The position numbers and the translations under genes are program-made. Below the pieces are notes generated by a model. The model did no database searches, was not told the origin of the DNA, and was given only the letters and a program-made list of their open reading frames with translations. A stretch of 64,000 nt of DNA from Selenomonas ruminantium subsp. lactilytica TAM6421 (GTDB lineage: Bacteria; Bacillota; Negativicutes; Selenomonadales; Selenomonadaceae), in the NCBI RefSeq assembly GCF_000284095.1, contig NC_017069.1, positions 1-64,000 of the forward strand. Direction: 5' to 3'. Positions 15,059-21,959 of the stretch are shown in pieces. Numbering within the stretch: the first letter of the stretch is position 1; each line of letters opens with the position of its first letter.

Positions 15059-16016
15059 TGTAATCAGCTTCTCTTCCATGCAAGATGCGAGTAATCCCGA
15101 TGTACTACCGTTTGAGGCAGTCCTGGGGTATGTAGATACTCCTACGGACGCAACGCCCTGCGGCGGTTATAGTGGTTACAAAACTACGCTTAGTTCTGAA
15201 AATATTGACCTTGATTCCCTCGTGGGTAGCGGTGTCAATGTCTGCTGGTCTTACTGGCCGGAAGATAATATGACTCGGCACAACCCGCGTTTTAAGGTTG
15301 GAGTAATCGATGCTGCCGAATTGGACGGTACGGCAATTAAGGCAAAAGGGCACCTGTGGAAATCTGATTTTCCCGATGTGTGCGAGGTCGTGGAAAACGC
15401 CAAAGACAGCCTCGGTTTCTCTGTCGAAGTATATTCTGACGGAATTAAGATAGACCACAGCGAGAAAAACGCAACTTGCTTGGGAGTCCATTTTACTGGG
15501 GCTTCTATTCTGTATAAGTCGAAAGCGGCTTTTCAGAAAACCAAAATCATGTGCTCTATCATGGGCAACGAAAAGGAGATTGACGAAGTGAACGAAGAAG
15601 TACAGAAAGCTCTTGACGAGCAGAATAAGGCTTTTGAAGAAAAGTTCGGTGCTCTCAATGAAACGGTTGGTAAGCTGACCGCAGCAGTTGAAAAGCTCTC
15701 TGCAAAGCCTGAAGAAAAGGAACCCGAACAGAAGGACGAGCCGCAGGCTATGGATTTTTCTGCTATGACGGATGCCATCAAGTCTGCAATCGCTGACGGT
15801 TTCAAGGCACAGAATTTCGGTGTACAGGAAAAGGCTCCGGAAGGTCGTAAGACTGAACAGAACCCCGGCACGGAAAAACAGCTGGATAACCACGAAAAAA
15901 CGGCTATGGAACTTTCCGCAGAAGTTCAGAAGGATGACAGCCTGACTCCCGCTCAGAAGTGGAGCAAGCAGCTGAGCATTTGGAACGAACATCGCGACGA
16001 GTTCGAGTCTAAGTAA
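14988..16016 (+). CDS. Prohead protease fused to scaffold
   Basis: 342 residues. The first ~190 residues contain VLGYVDTPTDATPCGGYSGY, GTAIKAKGHLWKSDFPDVCEVVENAK and SLGFSVEVYSDG, the pattern of the protease-like head maturation proteins next to portals. Residues ~205-260 are a coiled coil (EVQKALDEQNKAFEEKFGALNE), then an acidic, Glu/Pro-rich linker and helical end, typical of a scaffold. So protease and scaffold seem joined in one chain. Start is uncertain: 14988 follows AGGCGG and overlaps the portal by 70 bases; 15012 and 15033 are alternatives. Confidence 0.8.
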   Translation: MAWVKTKKMELTKRPMEKKTQSLSVISFSSMQDASNPDVLPFEAVLGYVDTPTDATPCGGYSGYKTTLSSENIDLDSLVGSGVNVCWSYWPEDNMTRHNPRFKVGVIDAAELDGTAIKAKGHLWKSDFPDVCEVVENAKDSLGFSVEVYSDGIKIDHSEKNATCLGVHFTGASILYKSKAAFQKTKIMCSIMGNEKEIDEVNEEVQKALDEQNKAFEEKFGALNETVGKLTAAVEKLSAKPEEKEPEQKDEPQAMDFSAMTDAIKSAIADGFKAQNFGVQEKAPEGRKTEQNPGTEKQLDNHEKTAMELSAEVQKDDSLTPAQKWSKQLSIWNEHRDEFESK

Positions 16017-16373
16017 TTAGGCAAACAAAGGGTAGGGGTTATTTATTAGGTGCACGCCTCAGCCCTGTGGAGGTTTTGATACAACTCCATGAACTGAAAA
16101 AATAAAAACACCTAGTCGTGTGAGCAAAGAGAAACGAGACTCTTTCCATCACTTTTCTCATGGGTGTTCCGTCTTATCGTGGATGTTGAAAAATCCCGCT
16201 AAGTATCTATAAGCGTTGTGGAAATACTTGTTCTTATCCAAGAGGTGTAAAACACTGCTCCGATAAAGAGGTATGGTAGTTGATTCCGAATACTACTCAC
16301 GAAAGATAAAACATGAGAGCCGCTTTTGCGGTCTTTTTTTATGCGATTTTTTATTTCAAAGGAGAAAAAATAA
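16017..16373 (+). ncRNA. Gene-free, structured leader before the capsid gene
   Basis: About 330 bases without a reading frame, unusual inside a packed morphogenesis block. Several helices can form: AAAGAG/CTCTTT near 16125, CGCT/AGCG near 16200, GTAGT/ACTAC near 16280, and the terminator-like hairpin at 16319. It ends at the capsid ribosome site. It may be a regulatory or packaged RNA; its class is unknown. Confidence 0.45.
16319..16340 (+). terminator. Hairpin and T-tract just before the capsid gene
   Basis: GCCGC-TTTT-GCGGT followed by C and seven T. Only 34 bases separate it from the capsid ATG and no promoter is visible between, so it must be leaky, antiterminated or a processing site. 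Confidence 0.65.
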
Positions 16374-17375
16374 ATGGAACGTCTTTTTAACGGCGTAAGC
16401 CGTCAGATGAGTTTCGGCGCAGTAACTGCTGACTATATCGGCACTGGTGCTATCCATGTACCTGTTTTCGATAAGCCGATTCTCGACAACACCCGCAAGC
16501 GTGGTGTACTGCTTCAGCGTGTACCTGTAAAGGCAGCAACCGGCCACCCGACCCGCTATTTCGAGAAGGAGCCGCATGACAGCAAGCACCAGTTCATCAA
16601 TCCTCGCAACATTGACCACAACCTCGATACGACTCTGGACTACACGGAAAAAAGTGCTCTCGTGCGTGGTTTGGTCGATGGTATCACGTTCTCCAAGTTC
16701 GACCGCGAGGTGTACTACGATTCCCAAGGCGCTGGCTTTGGTGACCTGCAGGCTGATGCCCTGAATGAAATGGTTACGGATATGCTGGATGCCCAAGACC
16801 GCGCTGTGTGGACTGGTAACGCAACCGACCTGATGGACACCAAGAACCCCGAGTATTGCTCTGTTCTCACTCAGGTTAAAAAGAAGGGCACGATTGCTAA
16901 GGACTCCCGCATTGTTCTCGGTATCATTCAGAACGTGGCTGAACTGATGTACAACAAAAAGTACAATGTTCGCCCCAGCGCCATCTACATGAACCCGCTG
17001 GATAAGGCATTGCTCGACGAACAAGAAATGCTGGAGAAGGACAAGCTCAAGACTTTCACGATGGAAGTCGTTCCCGGCATTAAGGTAGACGCTATTATGA
17101 CTGCTGCTGGCATCCTGCCCATCATCTGCGACATCTACTGCCCGGTCGGCAAGATTCTCGTTGTTGATGAGAAACAGCTCGAACGTCGTTATGTGGCCTC
17201 TGCTGCACCGCGTGTGTACCAGCTGGGCACGGAAAAAGACCTCGCAACCCGCTTTATCGCTGTTCTGTTCGATACGTTCATCGTTAAGGCTGGCGAGTAT
17301 GGCCACAAGGTCATCACCATCGAAGGCCGCACCGAGGAAACTGTTACTCCGGCACAAGCTGCTGCTGGTAACTAA
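16374..17375 (+). CDS. Major capsid protein (HK97-fold)
   Basis: 333 residues with the E-loop-like N-terminal part (MERLFNGVSRQMSFGAVTADYIG) and the long helix and P-domain pattern: DMLDAQDRAVWTGNATDLM, PSAIYMNPLDKALLDEQEM, and the late strand SAAPRVYQLGTEKDLATRF. Position after the scaffold and before the connectors fits. The leader TTTCAAAGGAGAAAAAATAA is nearly identical to that of the tail tube gene, the second most abundant structural protein. No cleaved delta domain is obvious, consistent with a separate scaffold. Confidence 0.92.
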   Translation: MERLFNGVSRQMSFGAVTADYIGTGAIHVPVFDKPILDNTRKRGVLLQRVPVKAATGHPTRYFEKEPHDSKHQFINPRNIDHNLDTTLDYTEKSALVRGLVDGITFSKFDREVYYDSQGAGFGDLQADALNEMVTDMLDAQDRAVWTGNATDLMDTKNPEYCSVLTQVKKKGTIAKDSRIVLGIIQNVAELMYNKKYNVRPSAIYMNPLDKALLDEQEMLEKDKLKTFTMEVVPGIKVDAIMTAAGILPIICDIYCPVGKILVVDEKQLERRYVASAAPRVYQLGTEKDLATRFIAVLFDTFIVKAGEYGHKVITIEGRTEETVTPAQAAAGN

Positions 17376-17386
17376 GATTAGTAAAC

Positions 17387-17422
17387 AGGCTGGCTCTTCC
17401 CGATAGGGAGGGGCTGGCTTTT
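17387..17422 (+). terminator. Terminator after the capsid gene
   Basis: AGGCTGG-CTCTTCCC, GATA loop, GGGAGGGG-CTGGCTT, then TTTG: about 15 pairs including G-T wobbles. With 16319-16340 it brackets the capsid cistron. Confidence 0.7.
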
Positions 17423-17444
17423 GTTACTGAAAAGGGGTGTATAA

Positions 17445-17612
17445 ATGGCAAGAAAGAAAAAGGAAGAAATCACGGAAGATGGTTATGTAAACATCGTTGA
17501 TGGAGTGCATAGCATTACGCTGAAACACCGTACAATTCACTGTCCGAATGGCGTTGCTTATGTGACACCCGAGGAAAAGGAAACTATCAAGGCTATGGGG
17601 CTGATTAAATGA
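17445..17612 (+). CDS. Small head protein, 55 aa
   Basis: Preceded by AAAGGGGTG. Basic start (MARKKKEEITEDGY), then VNIVDGVHSITLKHRTIHCPNG and a short C-terminal helix. It overlaps the next gene by ATGA. Small genes at this place often encode decoration or connector accessory proteins; here the function is not shown. Confidence 0.75.
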   Translation: MARKKKEEITEDGYVNIVDGVHSITLKHRTIHCPNGVAYVTPEEKETIKAMGLIK

Positions 17613-18184
17613 ACTGCTATCTGACGGAACAGGAGTTATTGCCGTATCAGAACATCATGGATGAACTCACGATGGAAGATGCGCAAATGGCTTCAAGTCT
17701 GATTGACGGTTATTTAGGACGGTCTTTCGCTTTATCGCAGTTCACAGACCGCATTAAATTGCGGAAGGGCAGAGGAAAACTCAGTCATTCGCCTGTGGCG
17801 AGTGTAGACAAGGTGGTGGGAGTTTCCCGCTCCATGTTTGGCAAGGTGAAGTCCGAAATGTCCCCTGAAGTGATTGATCTTGATCCCGAAATGGATGGTT
17901 ATTTCACGCTCGAGAATGATTCAACAGACCTGACGGCAATGGTATTCAACACAGTTCCCGAAATGCTGCTTGTTACCTATACCAGCGGTTTTGCTGAGTA
18001 TCCTCAACGACTGAAAGACGCTTGCGGGATGCTTGCTTGCAACATTCGTCAGGCAAAATCCTTCGCTGGGGCAAAGCAATTAACCTCTTTGGACTTTCAG
18101 GTGCTTATGACGGATGATAGCTTCTTTACATCTGACATAAAACTGCTTTTGAAAGGGCTGAGTTACGATGTTCGCAATGTTTAA
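17609..18184 (+). CDS. Head-tail connector (adaptor) protein
   Basis: 191 residues, starting MNCYLTEQELLPYQNIMDELTMEDAQMASSLIDGYLGRSF, the helical start common in gp6/gp15-type adaptors, followed by beta strands with VLLVTYTSGFAEYPQRLKDACGMLACNIRQA. This is the ring that docks below the portal. Position right after the capsid genes agrees. Confidence 0.8.
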   Translation: MNCYLTEQELLPYQNIMDELTMEDAQMASSLIDGYLGRSFALSQFTDRIKLRKGRGKLSHSPVASVDKVVGVSRSMFGKVKSEMSPEVIDLDPEMDGYFTLENDSTDLTAMVFNTVPEMLLVTYTSGFAEYPQRLKDACGMLACNIRQAKSFAGAKQLTSLDFQVLMTDDSFFTSDIKLLLKGLSYDVRNV

Positions 18185-18740
18185 TCGGTTCAAAACACCC
18201 ATCAACATATACGGCAAAGAGCCGGAAAAGGCTGTTTTTGCTCGTGTGGGCAAGACTGGCTCATCCAATTTCAAATCCAATTTTGTGTATTCTGTCCTGC
18301 TTTCCGAAAAGACGAAACTGGAGAACGGCGATATTTTTACGGCAAAGACAGGTCTGCAGAAAAAAGAAAGCACATTTCTCGTTATATCGGTACGCCGCGC
18401 TGACGAGTCAATCCAAGCAACGGTATACAGGTGTAATGGTGTGGCCGATATTTACCGCGCAACACCCGAGTATGATGAGTTCGACCAGGTCATTGGCAAT
18501 ACCATAAAACTGGTTGATTCCGTAGCTGTAAACCATACTACAGTCAATGCCCAAATGCGACTACTGAACGCTGGCTTGTTGCCTAGCACTACAAAGGAAT
18601 TTCGGATGCCCAAATGCGACATCAAAGAAATGGACAGGATTATTCTCGATGGGGAAAAATACTGCGTAGATGCTATCGACAAGACCAAATTTGATGGTCT
18701 ACTGGCGGTTCAGACTTCTAACGACAACAGAACGCTGTGA
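18168..18740 (+). CDS. Head closure / head-tail joining protein
   Basis: 190 residues, beta-rich: FKTPINIYGKEPEKAVFARVG, NGDIFTAKTG, STFLVISVRRADESIQATVYRCNG, and MDRIILDGEKYCVDAID near the end. This resembles the stopper proteins of siphophages in size and strand content. Overlaps the adaptor by 17 bases. Family not firmly recognised; call rests on order and size. Confidence 0.65.
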   Translation: MFAMFNRFKTPINIYGKEPEKAVFARVGKTGSSNFKSNFVYSVLLSEKTKLENGDIFTAKTGLQKKESTFLVISVRRADESIQATVYRCNGVADIYRATPEYDEFDQVIGNTIKLVDSVAVNHTTVNAQMRLLNAGLLPSTTKEFRMPKCDIKEMDRIILDGEKYCVDAIDKTKFDGLLAVQTSNDNRTL

Positions 18741-19321
18741 GGAAGGACTACCAAAAGCACCTCCTGAACAAAATGCGGAAGATCCTCCGTAAATACTGCA
18801 GGTTGGCTTGTGATGAAGTCCGGCAACAGTGGGGAGCATTGGACACGATTGATGGTGAAGCAGCCATCGAACAAAAAGAACTGGAGATAACGCAAGATAC
18901 GGTGGCTAGAGCCTTGTGCGCTTATGGGCAGAAAGCATGGATAGCCGAGTTTGGTAAGGGTTCGCTGATGGACAAGTCCACAGAGGAAAATCCTTTCCTG
19001 CAAGATTACCTGCGCAACAATCCTGATGTGAACTGGGACAGAATGGCCCACAATATGGCTGTTGTCGGTAGACCGTATGGTTACTATTCCGACATTGACG
19101 GCAATAAGCATTTTTCCCACGGCACATTAAAGGGTGTTCCCATCGAAACATGGTACGGCCAGCCGTTGTTTACTCCGATTCGGGGAAAGCACATTATCAG
19201 CAATATCCTCGAAAAAAGCGGCCTGATTGATGAAATGAACGAAGAAATACAGACCGCAGTCATGGATATTTTGTATGAGCTAGTGGGCAGGTTCCCAAAG
19301 GAGATAAAAATTGTTAAGTAG
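18737..19321 (+). CDS. HK97 gp10-like tail completion protein
   Basis: 194 residues. GTG start overlapping the previous stop. Helical start with basic residues (KHLLNKMRKILRKYCR), a middle with WIAEFGKGSLMDKS and YGYYSDIDGNKHFSHGTLKG, and SNILEKSGLIDEMNEE near the end, which fits proteins between the stopper and tail terminator. Call based on position and general pattern. Confidence 0.62.
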   Translation: MRKDYQKHLLNKMRKILRKYCRLACDEVRQQWGALDTIDGEAAIEQKELEITQDTVARALCAYGQKAWIAEFGKGSLMDKSTEENPFLQDYLRNNPDVNWDRMAHNMAVVGRPYGYYSDIDGNKHFSHGTLKGVPIETWYGQPLFTPIRGKHIISNILEKSGLIDEMNEEIQTAVMDILYELVGRFPKEIKIVK

Positions 19322-19712
19322 GCGAGAGTTATTTGGCAAGATATATCAGGAACTATGGAAGGACGCAGATCTTGCGAAGTTGCTGGGCAACCCTAAAACC
19401 CCCCAGGAACGCAGTGAGCGCATCCGAATGGGTATCACCCCGCTTTCCTATGCTACTGCAGATAAAGTAAATTTTATCAGTATGTATTTGTCCTCTACGA
19501 CAGAGACTGAAAATATTTATGCAGTCAGGGCTTTCCTGAATGTTGACTACTACGGCAAAAGCTACTCCGATTTGTTACAAATGAGTGAAATCGTGGGGAG
19601 AGTTATGGAGCGGCTGGGTATTCTATGTGATAGTTCCTATGATGTGGCTTCAAACACCAAGGGTGTATACATTTATACCCAAAAATATAGACCTATTATA
19701 TGGTCGCAATAA
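19311..19712 (+). CDS. Tail terminator protein
   Basis: 133 residues. TTG start overlapping the previous gene. Pattern: helix (RRELFGKIYQELWKDADLAKLLG), strand (NFISMYLSSTTETENIYAVRAFLNVDYYG), helix (SYSDLLQMSEIVGRVMERLG), strand (VYIYTQKYRPIIW). This alternation and size match gpU-type terminators that cap the tail tube. Confidence 0.7.
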   Translation: MLSRRELFGKIYQELWKDADLAKLLGNPKTPQERSERIRMGITPLSYATADKVNFISMYLSSTTETENIYAVRAFLNVDYYGKSYSDLLQMSEIVGRVMERLGILCDSSYDVASNTKGVYIYTQKYRPIIWSQ

Positions 19713-19741
19713 CCCGATGGGGTATCAATATGAAATAGACA

Positions 19742-19765
19742 GCTCTCTAACGAGAGCGTTTTTTT
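19742..19765 (+). terminator. Hairpin and T-tract before the tail tube gene
   Basis: GCTCTC-TAAC-GAGAGC followed by G and seven T, 31 bases before the ATG. No promoter visible between. Same arrangement as the hairpin before the capsid gene. Confidence 0.7.
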
Positions 19766-19795
19766 ATTATCAATTTTTTCAAAGGAGAAAAATAA

Positions 19796-20575
19796 ATGGC
19801 AGAAGTAAAACTCAATCGTAATTTCTTTGTCGAAGGTACTGGCAAGGCAGTAGTCGGCGGCAAGAACGGCAAGGTCGGTTATATCCACCTGCAAAACGCA
19901 ACTTTCGAGTTCAGCTCCAAGATGGAAAATATCGAAGGCGGCGAATCCAATGCAAGCCTGTTCTCTTATCAGACCGAAAAGGACGGTAAGGTCACGTTCC
20001 AAAACGCTTCCATGGATGCGCAGACCGTGGCTCTTACGCAGGGCGTGACGGCTTCCAAAAAGGCTGTTGTGTTCGCAATGGAGGAAAAAGTTAAGGTTGA
20101 CACCGATGGTACGGCTACGCTGGCTCACGCTGCTACTGCTGACCTTGAAACGCTGGTTCTCTCCACGGACGAGGGCGAGTATGTTCCGTATAAGGATGGC
20201 AAAGTTGACGCTAAGTATGCCAATCAGACGCTGGTTGCTACTTATGCGTACAGTGTAAATCAGAACGCAGTGGGCGTTGACGTTAAGACGACCTCTGTAC
20301 CGGGCTATGTGACGATTTTCTTCCGTTCTAAGCCTGTAAAGCAGAAGGACGGCCGCATCCTCCGCCAGTTCTTGACGATTTACAAGGCACGTTCTGACGG
20401 TTCCCTGAAGGTTGACTTCAAGCACAAGAACGCCTTTGCTCCCGAGCTGACCTTCAACATCGTTGATCCGGAACGCACTGACGAGAAGTTCTGGGCATAT
20501 TCCTGGCAGGATGTGACCGAGGAAGAGGCTGGCAACCCGGACGTGGTTGTGCCGACTGAATCTGCTGGCGAATAA
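19796..20575 (+). CDS. Major tail tube protein
   Basis: 259 residues, beta-rich: LNRNFFVEGTGKAVVGGKNGKVG, a long loop, SVPGYVTIFFRSKPVKQKDGRILRQFLTIYKAR. Position before the tail chaperones and tape measure identifies it. The leader TTCAAAGGAGAAAAATAA is almost the same as that of the capsid gene. The tube conducts DNA to the cell. The C-terminus is acidic (TEEEAGNPDVVVPTESAGE), perhaps an exposed extension. Confidence 0.88.
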   Translation: MAEVKLNRNFFVEGTGKAVVGGKNGKVGYIHLQNATFEFSSKMENIEGGESNASLFSYQTEKDGKVTFQNASMDAQTVALTQGVTASKKAVVFAMEEKVKVDTDGTATLAHAATADLETLVLSTDEGEYVPYKDGKVDAKYANQTLVATYAYSVNQNAVGVDVKTTSVPGYVTIFFRSKPVKQKDGRILRQFLTIYKARSDGSLKVDFKHKNAFAPELTFNIVDPERTDEKFWAYSWQDVTEEEAGNPDVVVPTESAGE

Positions 20576-20595
20576 GCCACTGAGTAAAAAGAAAA

Positions 20596-20636
20596 GGGGT
20601 GTCCAATCTTTTATGGTTGGATGCCCCGTCTTTTTT
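20596..20636 (+). terminator. Terminator after the tail tube gene
   Basis: GGGGTGTCCAA and TTGGATGCCCC pair over 11 bases with two wobbles, followed by GTC and six T. With 19742-19765 it brackets the tube cistron. Confidence 0.75.
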
Positions 20637-20664
20637 GGTGTACGAACAGAAAGGAGTTTAACTT

Positions 20665-21030
20665 ATGACTGATAATTTTATTAAATGCCGCGATGGCAAA
20701 GACCGTGAAATTTTTCCGGCACTGATTAAAGACCGCAAGCGCATCCAACACTTTATTGTAAAGTTCCGTACCGATATGGCTATTCTTAATCTGCTGTCCC
20801 CTGACCTCGCAAAAGTGGCAGAGATTGGAGATTTTGAAGCAGCTTCGGCTTTCTCCGATGAGCCATATGACGCAATGATGGAAATGCTGGTAATGGCGTT
20901 TGGCAATAAATACACCGCAGAGCAGCTGGAGGAATTTGTCGATGTGGCAATGGTTCCCAAAATCTTTGATGTATTCTTTGCTATCAGCGGCTACAAAGAT
21001 ACAAAAAAAAAGACCAGCAAGAGCAAGTAA
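20665..21030 (+). CDS. Tail assembly chaperone, short form (gpG-like)
   Basis: 121 residues, helical, behind AAAGGAGT. Middle has FRTDMAILNLLSPDLAKVAEIGDFEAASAFSDEPYDAMMEMLVM, end is a basic KDTKKKTSKSK. It lies between the tube and tape-measure genes, where gpG/gpGT chaperones always sit. It would bind the tape measure and tube subunits during tail growth. Confidence 0.85.
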   Translation: MTDNFIKCRDGKDREIFPALIKDRKRIQHFIVKFRTDMAILNLLSPDLAKVAEIGDFEAASAFSDEPYDAMMEMLVMAFGNKYTAEQLEEFVDVAMVPKIFDVFFAISGYKDTKKKTSKSK

Positions 21031-21242
21031 GCTGGGACGAGCTGGTCGCAAGTATCGTAAAAAACACCAGTATGACTGTAAAAGATATAGGCGAAATGAG
21101 CTACCCTGAACTTGAGGGGCTTATGGACGGCATGGCCACCAACGCTAAAAAGGAAGAAGCCTACCTGAAGGGCGAGGAAGAAATCACTGAGAATGGTGAC
21201 GCTAATGACTTCATGCAGTTTATGATGAACGGCGGGATGTAA
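20665..21242 (+). CDS. Tail assembly chaperone, -1 frameshift long form (gpGT-like)
   Basis: Near the end of the short form the codons AAA AAA AAG form the slippery site A-AAA-AAG at 21006-21012 inside a run of nine A. A -1 slip continues in an open frame reading KKDQQEQVSWDELVASIVKN to a stop at 21240-21242, adding about 75 residues. The extension is acidic and Met-rich (DFMQFMMNGGM). This is the standard G/GT arrangement of siphophages. The efficiency is not known. Confidence 0.85.
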
Positions 21243-21890
21243 TCAGCCCCATTTTTGGGAGTGTTTGTATATTTCTTGTTTTATCTCGTATTCGTGTTTG
21301 GGTTCAAAAAAAGCGAGTTTTCCCGTTTCGTGGTCTTTAATCGAGTTGTAATATCCAAAGGCAACTGTTTTTATTGCGAGCAGTATCAAAGCTATGAGAG
21401 AGTAGTCTATGATGTCCAGTAAGGCTCGCTGAGCCTCTATGAATGTCTCGCATCTTGCTTGTTGGTCAGCTATTTGCGCCCACATTATAGATTGCTCACG
21501 CGGCGGGACATTAACTGCCCAGCTGGTTGCCGAATTGGGGTCTAGGCAGTTTGTCACAAAAAGGTATGCCGCGAAAGACGTGAACGGCAGAAGTAACACA
21601 AGGCTCATTGTCATCGCCTTTGCCAGTTCTTTCCAATCGACTTTATATTTCAATTTATTTTTAATCAATAAAAGCCAAAAAGCAACAATGGGAGCCGTAA
21701 CAAGCGCTAGTGATAGGTGTTTTAGGTTTGCAACTCTTAACAAAACGTGCTGAGTCCCAGTTGCTAGCGTCCCTAACCCTAGACCTGCCCAAACTGCAGG
21801 AATACTAAAACACACTGTTATCCCTATGCAGGAAAAGACAAAGATTGTAGCACCCAAACTCATGGGAAACAGAAAAAACATATCAATCAA
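21243..21890 (-). CDS. Leftward membrane protein (moron, possible superinfection exclusion)
   Basis: 215 residues on the opposite strand to all neighbours, inserted between the chaperone and tape measure. About five hydrophobic segments: residues ~2-30, ~30-52, ~60-80, ~92-112 and ~165-185, with a cytoplasmic-looking charged C-terminus. Starts behind GGGAG and has its own extended -10 promoter (21912-21920). Single opposite genes like this are usually expressed in the lysogen, for example to block infection by related phages. Function not shown; no family recognised. Confidence 0.82.
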   Translation of the reverse strand: MIDMFFLFPMSLGATIFVFSCIGITVCFSIPAVWAGLGLGTLATGTQHVLLRVANLKHLSLALVTAPIVAFWLLLIKNKLKYKVDWKELAKAMTMSLVLLLPFTSFAAYLFVTNCLDPNSATSWAVNVPPREQSIMWAQIADQQARCETFIEAQRALLDIIDYSLIALILLAIKTVAFGYYNSIKDHETGKLAFFEPKHEYEIKQEIYKHSQKWG

Positions 21891-21911
21891 CTCCCTAAAT
21901 TTTCTGTCTAT

Positions 21912-21920
21912 ATTATACCA
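21912..21920 (-). promoter_or_regulatory. Extended -10 promoter of the moron
   Basis: Leftward strand reads TGGTATAAT (TG-n-TATAAT), about 20 bases before the ATG of the membrane gene. No good -35 at 17 bases, which an extended -10 can tolerate. Confidence 0.65.
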
Positions 21921-21959
21921 TACTGCCTTTTAATAACTCTACAATACAGGAGGTAAAAT

